Of a DNA stretch of 64,000 bases, positions 47,033 to 58,362 are shown piece by piece. This stretch comes from Macrostomum hystrix (taxonomy: Eukaryota; Platyhelminthes; Macrostomidae). The number at the start of each line of letters is the position of its first letter. The stretch's first letter is position 1. Location of the stretch: contig CATNEN010000014.1 in NCBI GenBank assembly GCA_950097015.1, positions 1,240,001-1,304,000 on the forward strand. Reading direction: 5' to 3'. The notes under the pieces are model-generated. The model was not told the DNA's origin and did no database searches. It worked only from the letters and a program-made list of their open reading frames with translations. A program made the position numbers and the translations under genes.

Positions 47033-47573
47033 TGACTGGGCTGAATCCCTGCACAGGGACAGATGGGCGGGCACCCAGAACTGTCGGCAATCCCGTGCCG
47101 CAGTTCCGCGCCCGTCTCGCAGGCTCCTTTTGAACCAAAACCGGAAGGATATCCGCGCCCTCGCCATGACCCTCACGGGCCACGGCTACCTCGCTAGGCA
47201 CTGTTTCCTCCGGGGCGACCTTGAGAGTGAACTCTGCCCATTCTGTGAGTACGACATCGAAGATGCTGAGCACTTTGTGTGTCACTGCCCTTTCTTTAAC
47301 AGAGACCGACTACGCTACCTCGGGCCCAACCCGTCTATGGACGAGATCTGCCAGCCCGACAGCATTCCACGGCTCGTCCAGTTCCTTCGTGCAACAAGAC
47401 GAGCCACTTTCTTCCCTACGGAAGACAACGCTGCAGGACGGACCGGCGGACCACCCTGACCGGCCCCGCGCCCTTGCCTGTCTGCGGGCCTACAGGGGTT
47501 AGCGGTATGGGCGACCCTCGCCTCCCCGCTGCGTCCATGGACCACCCTGCAGCTAAGTCAAGTAAGTAAGTCA

Positions 47574-47697
47574 ATTCCCCTCAGCAGCAAAGAACTAATT
47601 CCCCCCAGCAGCAGAGAACTAATCCCCCCCTGCAGCAGAGAACTAATCCCCCCAGCAGCAAATAACCATTTTAAACCAATAAACAAATTAAAAAAAT
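47574..47697. repeat. Minisatellite (continuation after LINE) and tail
   Basis: Four further units of the same array, then AGCAGCAAATAACCATTT and AACCAATAAACAAATTAAAA. This end sequence recurs at 50483-50530. Confidence 0.9.
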
Positions 47698-47699
47698 TA

Positions 47700-50044
47700 A
47701 GAACTGATGTGGAGTGTGCTGCGGGAATCGAGTGGGAGTGTGAGCCAGCATAATTTTTCAAATTTTTAAGTGTCTAATAATTGCGACCCACGTAGCAGCT
47801 GGCCGCAAACACGATCATTAATCTTAGGGCCGGGTTTTGGGCGGCGGTGAATTAAGTAGCCGTCGAATCCCTTCTCCCTGGATCTGTCTAGACCCCTGTA
47901 GGAATGACTGATCGCGGCCATAGCTTTTATTGTATGAGTAGTTTAGGTCATAATTCCCCTCCAAACCGCGATCAGATATAGGGGATCACTCGGGCGTTAT
48001 GAGTGATCATTAATTCTTCATGTCCCCTCTTCTTTACAGTATTCGAGCCCAGCTCGACTTTATGACCTCCCTCCTTTAGATACATGTAAATGTCACTGTA
48101 GGCAGGTCGGCGCCTGCGCTTCCCATTGTCCTGGCGGAGTAACAATCATTGGCCGACTGCCGACGGCTGTTCGAGCAGAACATCTGTCGTTTCCCGCAGT
48201 CGGTTCATTGGGTAATCGGGGTGGCCATTGCCGCTTCGATTCCCCGTTGACAGGCTGGCGCGAATGTGGGTTGCTTTGATGGATGTCGGGGTTGGCGTGC
48301 TGCAGGACTATTTAAGAAGGCGCGCTGCGCTGCCCCTAGTGGAACCTTTTTCCTTCCGGAGGACCTTTTTCTCCCGCCGGCTCTTCCCCTTCTCCCCTGC
48401 CGGACTTACCTTTGCCGGGCCGGACTCCCACCGGACCCAGAGCACCTTTCCGGACCCACGTAGGGCATAGACCCCTGAGCCTTGAGCTCCGAGCAGATAG
48501 TGCAGGCCAATTGCCTGTTTCCATTCCCTAAGCGCAAGCCACCTCTTTAGGTGAGCTCCAAATTGAGCCTCTGAGCTCCCAGTGTGTTGGCCCCTGCCAA
48601 CTCGCAGAAGTTTCTTCCCTCTGCCTTACTGTCTTGCCCATCCTTTCTCCCCGAGAACAACGGGACTGCAGCACGCGGCCAAACGAGATCCAGCTAAGTA
48701 ATCCGCGCAGCGGTTTATTATTGTTAATCCTAAGGGACAATTTACTTTTAGTTAGGCGGCACTTAGCGGGAGGGGAGTTAGGGAAGTTTTCAGCCTAATA
48801 AAACCACTTAATCTAAAGCACCTTTAACTTATTGGGCTTAGCTTTATAACAACTTAACTCCTTTTATTATGTCTCCTTTTTACTTTTATTTTATCAATAT
48901 ACAGCCCTCGGTCATGAGTGGCTAATCGCCTAGGGGGCGGGCTCTGGCACAGCCGAGCTGAAAGCTGCGGCAGGAAGGCAATTGTAAGCGCGCATGAGAG
49001 TAATATGGAGCTAGGGATTTGCAAGTAAAATGCGGAGTGTAGCACGTGTTGTCTTTCTGCCCAGGGGTGGGGAATTCCTTGGCGGGTTTTCCTCTCTTTC
49101 TGGCGGAACTGGGAGTGTGTGTCAAGCTCCTCTGCCAATTGAGTTTCCCTTCCGTTCCCCCTCCCGCTTCCACCGCCAAGGGAGTGGGGGGTGATGATCT
49201 TTTAATCTTACGCTCGCATAATCACTCAGCCAGTGTTCAGCTTAATCTCTCCTGCCTCTGATTTCCTCAACTCGCACAGACTCGGGTTGCTAGTTATCTA
49301 ATGTGTAGGCTGCAGTCTAATGTACCGAATGTGTCTGATGTTTCATGAGTAGGATTCTGGCTATGGATTTCACTTTCGGGTTCGGAGTACCACCTTTCTA
49401 GACCACTGTAGCGCAAATTCAGGAATCCCCTGGTGAGGCGTGTCTCGATCCATTCTGGGGTCTTCACCCTAGTCTAAAACGGAAGTTACAGAAGGCTCTA
49501 TTTTTTCGGCTTGTCTAAGATCTGTGTGACAAACTAGGAGCCGCGAGCTCCGGGGACCCAAGTTCCCAAATGTCTGCGGTGGCAACGTAGGCGCATTGGG
49601 TGGTGGCGCTACCCTAGATCATTTTCCGCTTTGCCGATAGCCTTTCCGCATTTCTAAGACAAGAGCCTAGGCCGAGTCGACCACTGCTACCAAGTTTAGG
49701 AGTCAGTTACGAACATGCTACTGATGACAGTAGGCTGCATAGCCCTGTCCTATCCGTCTGCGGGTAGTCCGACATCTATTTAGACTTTTAGCCGGTTTCG
49801 AGCACTGCTTGGGGTAGGCACGGCAGTCATGCCTGTGGCCTATGGGTTGAGTGGGACTGGCCAGCCTGAGGCCGAGAGGACCACTCCCTGCATCCACTGT
49901 CTCTCCCTTCATCTCTCCCTTCATCCCTCTTTCCGCGGCAACTCGCGAGACTTTGCGGTACGACTTCCGACTCTATCGCCATCCCCACACTCCTTTCCTT
50001 CACGAGGACAGATCATCGGATTGCAAAACCCGCAGCTATTTCAG
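47700..50044. mobile_element. LTR-like unique block (candidate solo LTR or degenerate LTR element)
   Basis: GC-rich 2.3-kb block between two copies of the same minisatellite end. It has a TATA-like TATTTAAG at 48308, CT-rich downstream sequence, and an AATAAA polyadenylation signal at about 48797. That order (promoter, then poly-A signal) resembles an LTR. No gag/pol frame, clear TG..CA ends or target duplication could be fixed. It could equally be a segment between two duplicated repeats. Confidence 0.35.
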
Positions 50045-50530
50045 AACTAATTCCCCCCCCAGCAGCAGAGAACTAATTCCCCATAATTCCCCTCAGCAGC
50101 AGAGAATTAATTCCCTCCTAATTCCCCTCAGCAGCAAAGAACTAATTCCCCCCTGCAGCAAAGAACTAACTCCCCTCAGCAGCAAAGAACTAATTCCCCC
50201 CTGCAGCAAAGAACTAATTCCCCTCAGCAGCAAAGAACTAATTCCCCCCTGCAGCAAAGAACTAATTCCCCTCAGCAGCAAAGAACTAACTCCCCTCAGC
50301 AGCAAAGAACTAATTCCCCCCTGCAGCAAAGAACTAATTCCCCTCAGCAGCAAAGAACTAATTCCCCCCTGCAGCAAAGAACTAATTCCCCTCAGCAGCA
50401 AAGAACTAATTCCCCCCTGCAGCAAAGAACTAATTCCCCCCTGCAGCAAAGAACTAATTCCCCCAGCAGCAGAGAGCTAATCCCCCCAGCAGCAAATAAC
50501 CATTTTTAACCAATAAACGAATTAAAAAAC
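50045..50530. repeat. Minisatellite, ~24-bp unit (second locus) and tail
   Basis: Same family as 43395-44169: CAGCAGCAAAGAACTAATTC with alternating CCCTCAG and CCCCCTG spacers (a 2-unit higher-order repeat). It ends in the same AATAAC...AATTAAAA tail as 47655-47697. Confidence 0.95.
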
Positions 50531-50799
50531 TTTTAGACGCATTTAGAAAAGCGGTAACTACTGGACACATTTAGAAAACTTTTGGAATCATTTGGAAAAT
50601 TATTAAACACGATAAAATACTACTGGACACTGAAATAACTCTAGACTGGTGGTATTTAGAACGAAACGTAAACAGTCAGAGCTCCACGCTCCTGAGAACA
50701 GCGATATATATTTTATGCGACGGCACGTTGGGTGTAAGGATTAGGGGGTGATAAAATAGAGCGAACAATGATTTGAAAGTCAGCTAGTTAACCAAACGG

Positions 50800-50940
50800 C
50801 TGCCAGCGCGGTGTACTCAGCGTACGCGCGCTGGCTGCACATGGCTGCACCGCACAATAAAATGATATTCAGCCAGTTAACAGACAGCTGCCAGCGCGGT
50901 GTACTCAGCGTATACGCGCTGGCTGCAAGTCACTACATAA
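50800..50940. repeat. Two direct copies of a ~45-bp hairpin-forming unit
   Basis: TGCCAGCGCGGTGTACTCAG then CGTACGCGCGCTGGC. Arms GCCAGCGCG and CGCGCTGGC pair around a 12-14-base loop. The second copy is at about 50888-50925 and has GTATACGCGC. Confidence 0.8.
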
Positions 50941-50969
50941 CAGACACATTTTTAAAAACGATTTACACC

Positions 50970-51840
50970 TTCAAAAACTATTTAAAACATTTAGAAAACT
51001 GATAGACACATTTAGAAAACGGTTAAACACTTTTAGAATACTGTTGGACACATTTATATAACTGTTAAAACATTTAGAATGCTGGTAAACGCATTTAAAA
51101 AACTGTTAAACACGTTTAGAATACTGGTAAACACATTTAGAAAACTATAAAACACATTTAGAATACTATAAAACACATTTAGAATACTGGTAAACACAAT
51201 TAAAAAACTGATAAACACGTTTAGAAACCTGTTAACACATTAAAAAAACTGTTGGACACATTAGGAAACTTTAAAACACATTTAGAATACTGGTAAACAC
51301 ATTTCAAAAACTGATAATCACATTTAGAAACCAGTTAAACACTTTCAGAAAACTGTTAAACACATTTAGAAAACTGTTAAACACATTTAGAAACCGCTTA
51401 AACACTTTTAGAAAACTGTTAAACACATTTAGAATACTGGTAAACACAATTAAAAAACTGATAAACACGTTTAGAAAACTGATAAACACGTTTAGAAAAC
51501 TGATAAACACGTTTAGAAAACTGATAAACACGTTTAGAAAACTGTTAAACACTTTTAGAAAACTGGTAAACACATTTAGAAACCTGTAAACACATTTAGA
51601 ATACTGGTAAACGCATTTAAAAACGGTTAAACACATTTAGTATACTGGTAAACACAATTAGAAAACTGATAAACACGTTTAGAAAACTGATAAACACGTT
51701 TAGCAAACTGATAAACACGTTTAGAAAACTGTTAAACACATTTAGTAAACTGTTAAACACATTTAGAAACCTGTAAACACATAAAAAACGGTTGGACGCA
51801 TGTAGAAAACTGTTGGACATTTTAAAAACTGTTGGACACT
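50970..51840. repeat. Minisatellite, ~20-21-bp unit, degenerate
   Basis: Units such as AAACACATTTAGAAAACTGTT, with GATAAACACG, ATACTGGT and CAATTAAAA variants. Confidence 0.92.
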
Positions 51841-52394
51841 TTTCTCGATTGAAATTGAGACAAGGTTTGATGATTTATTTGTGTCGTAGTAAGAAAGGAG
51901 TAAATGTCTCGCTAGTATTGAGCAATATATCGTCGAATTAAAATCTGCTATGCACATTTTACCTTTTCAAATCAAACACACACACGCGGGTGAGAAAAGC
52001 TGTGATGTAATCTATTTATAAATTCGCACTGACTGTCTCGCCAGTGGGGTTGACACAGTTATGGACATTTGACACAGTAAAATTCTTATCAGTGTACTCA
52101 CTTTTTAACAAAACTGGCCCTGATGCAATCATTAAAATTGGCAGTGGTATGCACGTTGACAAAACTGGCTCTGATGTAATGCATTAAAAATCCTATCTAA
52201 AAAAGTTTTTCAAATATTTAATCCCCTTGGCAATGAAGTTAAGCTTAATAAAAATACGTGTATATGTGTCCCCATATTTGGCATCTTTTAGTGAAGAAAT
52301 AGTGAAAATCGGTTAAGCCGTTCGGGAGAAAATCAATTACAACCAAGCAACCATTTCATTTTTAGTATATTAAAAAGATTTTCATTTTTAGTAT

Positions 52395-54137
52395 ATTAGA
52401 CTAGCAAGTTTTGCCCCCCTTCGGGGAGCAGAAATATTTTTAATTCGTCCAGTATACACTTTTTAGCAGCTTTATTTTTAGCCTTTTTACGCTACAATGA
52501 TCAGTTGACAATGATCCCCCAGTTGATAATGATCCCCCGGTTGACAATGGTCCCCCAGTCGACAATGATTCCCAGTTGATGATGATCCCCCAGTTGACAA
52601 TGATCACCCAGTTGACATTGATCCCCCAGTTTACAATGATCCCACAGTTGACAATGATCCCCCAGTTGACAATGATCCCACAGTTGACAATGATCCCCCA
52701 GGTTACAATGATCCCCCAGTTGATGATGATCACCCAGTTGACAATTATCTCCCAGTTGACTATGATCCCCCATTGATGATGATCCCCAGTTGACAATGTT
52801 ACCCCAGTTGGCTATTACCCCCTAGTTGACATTGATCCCCCAGTTGATGATGATCACCCAGTTGACAATGATGACCCAGTTGACATTGATCCCCCAGTTT
52901 ACAATGATCCCACAGTTGACAATGATCCCCCAGTTGACAATGATCCCACAGTTGACAATGATCCCCCAGTTCACAATGATCCCCCAGATGATGATGATCC
53001 ACCAGTTGAAGATGATCCCCCAGTTGACAATGATCCCCCAGTTGACATTGATCCCCCAGGTAACAATGATCCCCCAGTTGATGATGATCACCCAGTTGAA
53101 AATTATCTCCCAGTTGACTATGATCCCCCATTGATGATGATCCACAGTTGACAATGTTACCCCAGCTGGCTATTACCCCCTAGTTGACAATGATCCCCCA
53201 GTTGATGATGATCACCCAGTTGACAATGATCTCCCAGTTGACCATGATCCCCCATTTGATGATGATTCCCCAGTTTATAATTATCCCACAGTTGACGATT
53301 ATCCCCCAGTTCTGGTTTAGCTATGATTCAAACTCTGGTTTAGCCATGATTCAAACTCTAGTTTAGCCATGATTCAAACTCTGGTTTAGACATGATTCAG
53401 ACGCTGGTTTAGCCATGATTCAGACGCTGGTTTAGCCATAATTCAGGCAGTGGTTTTGCTATGCAAAAGTGAGTTAAAAGTTTCCCCCTTTTTTTCAAAA
53501 TTAAATAAAAGTTTATCGCTTCGCATCCATCACTACTGACTGATAATTAGTTTAAATGATTTGACGCAGTGCAGAGTCGAACCAGGGACACTTCGCCTAG
53601 CCTAGCCTAACCTATTCGTAGTGCCTACACATCGGCTATTCCGACTTTTGGTTAGTGGGTGCAAAAATCAGCCTTATAAAATGAATTCTCAAAGACCTGG
53701 CTTTGCACAATGAAGTAAGAAAATAGAGTACACTCAGTCTCGCGGTTGGTTGTGTACATTTATTTCCAATTTGTCTCCAGAGTGCAGGCTTCAAATTCAA
53801 TCAGCTAGGGGTTGTTGCGCAATTTGACGATGCAATTCTAATTCAGTGGCTGTGAGTAAAATTCTCAATAGGCCAAGATGGTTTGACCTTTAAAAAATCA
53901 TGTTTTTTTCGAATATTTAATCCCCTTAGCAAAAAAGTTAAGCTTAATAAAAATACGTGGATAATTCTCCCCATATTTAGCATCTTTTGGTGAAGAAATG
54001 GTGAAAATTGGTTGAGCCGTTCGGGAGAAAATCAATTACAACAAACCAACCAACCAAGCAAGCATTTCATTTTTAGTATAGTGGAGGATGGATGGAGGAT
54101 GGAGGAAGCAAGCAAGATTTTCATTTTTAGTATATTA
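52395..54137 (+). mobile_element. Composite repeat element, long form A (two internal minisatellites)
   Basis: Head ACTAGCAAGTTTTGCCCCCC TTCGGGGAGC, an 18-bp minisatellite (52500-53320, unit CAGTTGACAATGATCCCC), a 23-bp one (53320-53460, ATTCAAACTCTGGTTTAGCC), unique sequence, then the shared 3' end: TTTAATCCCCTT, AAGCTTAATAAAAATACGTG, GGTTGAGCCGTTCGGGAG, CAAGCAAG tail, ATTTTCATTTTTAGTATATT. The next element begins at once. Confidence 0.8.
53560..53650 (-). other. Possible tRNA-like remnant
   Basis: The minus strand contains CCTGGTTCGACTCTGCACTG, a good pol III B box, about 40 bases after a weak A-box-like segment. No folded acceptor stem was found, so this is probably a SINE head remnant inside long-form element A. 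Confidence 0.3.
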
Positions 54138-55161
54138 GACTAGCTGCCTTCGCTACCCTCTGGGTAGCCTCCCTGTGAGTTCTTATCAGTTCGTTATCAA
54201 AACTGGCTCTGATGCAATCATTAAAATTGGCACTGGAGGCCTCACTGTGCACAAGCTGAAAACAAGAATGCATTAGAAAAGCCTATTTAAAACTGTTTTT
54301 CGAATATTTAATCCCCTTGGCAATGGAATTAAGCTTAATAAAAACACGTGTACCGATTCGGGACCATTTGTGATCTTTTGGCGAAGGAATTGTGAAAATC
54401 GGTTAAGCCGTTCGGGAGCTAGTCGATTGCAAACAAGCAAGCAAGCAAGCAAGCAAGATTTTCATTTTTAGTATATTAGACTAGCTGCCTTCGCTACCCT
54501 CTGGGTAGCCTCCCTGTGAGTTCTTATCAGTACGCGCGTGCGTTATCAAAACTGGCTCTGATGCAATCATTAAAATTGGCACTGGAGGCCTCACTGTGCA
54601 CAAGCTGAAAACAAGAATGCATTAGAAAAGCCTATTTAAAACTGTTTTTCGAATATTTAATCCCCTTGCCAATGGAATTAAGCTTAATAAAATTACGTGT
54701 ACCGATTCCGGCCCATTTGTGATCTTTTGGCGAAGGAATTTTGAAAATCGGTTGAGCCGTTCGGGAGCTAGTCGATTGCAAACAAACATACAAGCAAGAT
54801 TTTCATTTTTAGTATATAAGAAGACTAGCTGCCCTTCGCTACCCTCTGGGTAGCCTCACTGGAGTTCTTATCAGTGCGTTATCAAAACTGGCTCTGATGC
54901 AATCATTAAAATTGGCACTGGAGCCTCACTGTGCACAAGCTGAAAACAAGAATGCATTAGAAAAGCCTATTTAAAACTGTTTTTCGAATATTTAATCCCC
55001 TTGGCAATGGAATTAAGCTTAATAAAAACACGTGTACCGATTCGGGACCATTTGTAATCTTTTAGCGAAGGAATTGTGAAAATCGGTTGAGCCGTTCGGG
55101 AGCTAGTCGATTGCAAACAAGCAACCAACCAAGCAAGCATTTCATTTTTAGTATAGTGGAA
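54138..55161 (+). repeat. Tandem array of ~340-bp elements (3 units)
   Basis: Units start near 54138, 54480 and 54833. Each opens ACTAGCTGCCTTCGCTACCC with the perfect hairpin GCTACCC-TCT-GGGTAGC. It continues with TTATCAAAACTGGCTCTGAT and ends in the 3' block shared with the long forms (AAGCTTAATAAAA..., CGTTCGGGAGCTAGTCGATT, CAAGCAAG, TTTTTAGTATATTAG). Confidence 0.92.
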
Positions 55162-58100
55162 GACTAGCAATTTAGGCCCCCCTTTGGGGCTTGAAGGCAA
55201 CTTTACAATAATAAAACAGTATTTAGTAAGTCAATAGATCTCAACTCTCAACTAAGATATCTATTGATTCTGAACTTAACTTTATATCGATTTTGAGCCT
55301 AAATATCTATCAACACTGAGCCTAGATATCTACCCGTGCTGAGCCAAGATTTCTATCAATTCTGAGCTTCGATATCTATCAATTCTGAGCTTAGAATTCT
55401 ATCAATTCTGACCTTAGATTTCTATAAATTCTGAGCTTTAATATCTATCGATTCTTAGCTTAAATTTCTATAGATTTTTAACCAATGAAGTTATCTAGAT
55501 ATCTATCAAATCTAAAGCACGATATCTATCCATTCTGAGCCTAGATATCTACCAGTGCTGAGCCTAGATATCTATAAAAATGTTGAGCCAAAAAATCTAT
55601 CAATTCTGAGCCTAGATAAATAACAATGCTGTGCCTAATTATCAATAAATATTTTGAGCCTAGATAACTATCAATGCTGAGCCTAGTTAACTATCAAGAC
55701 TGAACCATTGGAATCTATCGATTCTGAGCTTGGATATCTATCAATGCTGAGCCTAGATGTCCATAAAAATGTTGAGCTTAGATATTTATCGATTCTGAGC
55801 CTAGTAATCTATCCATTCTGGGCCTAGATAACTATCCATGCTGAGCTTTAATATCTATCGATTCTGAGCCTAGATAACTATCACGCTGAGCCTTGATATG
55901 TATAAAATTGTTGAGCCTAGATAACTATCAATGCTGAGCCTAGTTTTCTTTCGATTCTGACCCGTGGAATCTTTCAATTCTGAGCTTCGATATCTATCCA
56001 ATCTGAGCCTTGATTTCTATCGATTCTGAGCCTAGGAATCCATCCATTCTGAGTCTAGATAACTATCAATGCTGAGCCTAGTTATCTACAAAAATGTTGA
56101 GCCTAGATAACTATCAATGCTGTGCCTAGTTTTCTATCGATTCTGACCCTTGGAATCTATCAATTCTGAGCTTGGATATCTATCAATGCTGAGCCTAGAT
56201 GTCTAAAAATGTTGATCCTAGATATTTATCGATTCTGAGCCTAGTTTTCTATCGATTCTGAGCCTAGTAATCTATCAATTCTGGGCCTAGATTTCTATCA
56301 ATGCTGAGCCTAGTTAACTATCAATGTTGAGCCTAGATAACTATCAATGCTGAGCCTAGTAATCTATCAATTCTGGGCCTAGATTTCTATCAATGCTGAG
56401 CCTAGTTAACTATCAATGTTGAGCCTAGATAACTATCAATGCTGAGCCTAGATAACTATCAATGCTGAGCCTAGGTAACTATCAATGCTGAGCCTAGGTA
56501 ACTATCAATGCTGAGCCTAGTCTTCTATCGATTCTGACCCTTGGAACCTATCAATTCTGAGCTTGGATATCTATCAATGCTGAGCCTAGATATCTTTCAA
56601 TGCTGAGCCTAGATATCTTTATAACTGTTGAGCCTTGATAACTATCAATGTTGAGCCTAGATAACGATCACGCTGAGCCTTAAAATCTCGAAAATGTTGA
56701 GCCTAGATAACTATCACGCTGAGCCTTGATATGTATAAAATTGTTGAGCCTAGATAACTATCAATGCTGAGCCTAGTTTTCTTTCGATTCTGACCCGTGG
56801 AATCTATCAATTCTGAGCTTGGATATCTATCCAATCTGAGCCTTGATTTCTATCGATTCTGAGCCTAGGAATCCATCCATTCTGAGTCTAGATAACTATC
56901 AATGCAGAGCCTAGATATCCATAAAAATGTTGAGCCTAGGTAACTATCGATGCTGAGCCTAGATAACTATCAATGCTGAGCCTAGATAACTATCAATGCT
57001 GAGCCTAGATATCTATCAATGCTGAGCCTAGATAACTATCAATGCTGAGCCTAGATAACTATCAATGCTGAGCCTAGATAACAATCAATGCTGAGCCTAG
57101 ATAACTATCGATGCTGAGCCTAGATAACTATCAATGCTGAGCCTAGATAACTATTAATGCTGAGCCTAGATAACTATCAATGCTGAGCCTAGATAACTAC
57201 CAATGCTGAGCCTAGATAACTACCAATGCTGAGCCTAGATAACCATCAATGGTGAGCCTAGATAACTATCAATGCTGAGCCTAGATAAATATCAATCCTG
57301 TGCCTAGATAACTATCAATGCTGAGCCTAGATAACTATCGATGCTGTGCCTAGATATCTATAAAAATGCTGAGCCTAGATAACTATCAATGCTGAGCCTG
57401 GATAGCTATCAATGCTGAGCCTGGATAGCTATCAATGCTGAGCCTAGATAACTATCAATGCTGAGCCTGGATAGCTATCAATGCTGAGCCTGGATAGCTA
57501 TCAATCCTGTGCCTAGATAACTATCAATGCTGAGCCCAGATAAATATCAATGCTGAGCCTGGATAGCTATCAATGCTGAGCCTAGAAATCTATTAAAATG
57601 TTGAGCCTAGAAATCTATAAGAATGTTGAGCCTAGATATGGATCGATTCTGAGCCTAGGAATCTATTAATTCTAAGCCTAGATATCTATCAATGCTGAGC
57701 ATAGATATCTATCAATGCTGAGCCTAGATATCTATCAATGCTTTTGCAAGTAAGTAAGCAAGTAAGCAAGTAAGTAAGCTAGTATAATCAAGAAATGTTA
57801 CTTGCTTCCAAGAAAGGCCGATCACTTGAATCAGTTTAGTTCTCAGCTGTTGCCTTTGGAGTATGCTGTGATGTGAATGAATCTGCTATAATTGAAATCT
57901 GCTATATCTGCTAAATGAGTTTGAATAAAACTAAATTTAAAAAATAAAAAAATATCTCAGTGCCGAACAGATAACAGAAGCCAGCTCAGCCTGTACACAT
58001 TGGGCAGTAATTATCTCGCCAGTGGGGTTGACACAGCTATGAACATTTGGGTGAGAAATTCCTTATCAGTACGCTCGCCTAACAAAACTGGCTCTGATGC

Positions 58101-58362
58101 AATCATTAAAATTGGCACTGGAGCCTCACTGTGCACAAGCTGAAAACAAGAATGCATTAGAAAAGACTATTTAAAACTGTTTTTCGAATATTTAATCCCC
58201 TTGGCAATGGAATTAAGCTTAATAAAAACACGTGTACCGATTCGGGACCATTTGTGATCTTTTGGCGAAGGAATTGTGAAAATCGGTTAAGCCGTTCGGG
58301 AGCTAGTCGATTGCAAACAAGCAAGCAAGCAAGCAAGCAAGATTTTCATTTTTAGTATATTA
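55162..58362 (+). mobile_element. Composite repeat element, long form B (23-bp minisatellite cargo)
   Basis: Head ACTAGCAATTTAGGCCCCCC with hairpin GCCCC-CCTTT-GGGGC, then a degenerate 23-bp minisatellite at about 55225-57745 (TGAGCCTAGATAACTATCAA plus TGC). A GTAAGTAAGCAAG tract, unique sequence, GCCAGTGGGGTTGACACAGC (also near 52034) and the common core and 3' end at 58070-58362 follow. Confidence 0.82.

Larger units (their letters stand above)
44170..47573 (+). mobile_element. LINE of the RNase H-bearing I/Jockey-like group, inserted in a minisatellite
   Basis: Domains in order: endonuclease C-terminal part (VAGDINAHHTHW, LSDHKFIHF), RT (KAPGPDGIVPAFL, FRPISLTTFLVKLMER, GSPQGGVLSPILW, VGYADDVTAVA), RNase H (CYTDGSLKDGLAGFGV, IIHSDSQAALQAL, WIPGHAGFPGNELAD) and a terminal CCHC knuckle (CPFCEY...HFVCHC). 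5'-truncated. Disabled by a frameshift near 44770, TAG at 44842, TGA at 45520, and frameshifts near 46000 and 46980. The 3' tail is (AAGT)n at 47556-47573. Both ends abut the same minisatellite, and the 11-base AATTCCCCTCA occurs at both junctions, consistent with a target-site duplication. Confidence 0.92.

Noticed and set aside
52440-53366. Frames with MIPQLT and NWGIIV repeats on both strands
   Set aside because: 18-bp unit is a multiple of three, so several frames stay open; peptides are pure period-6 translations.
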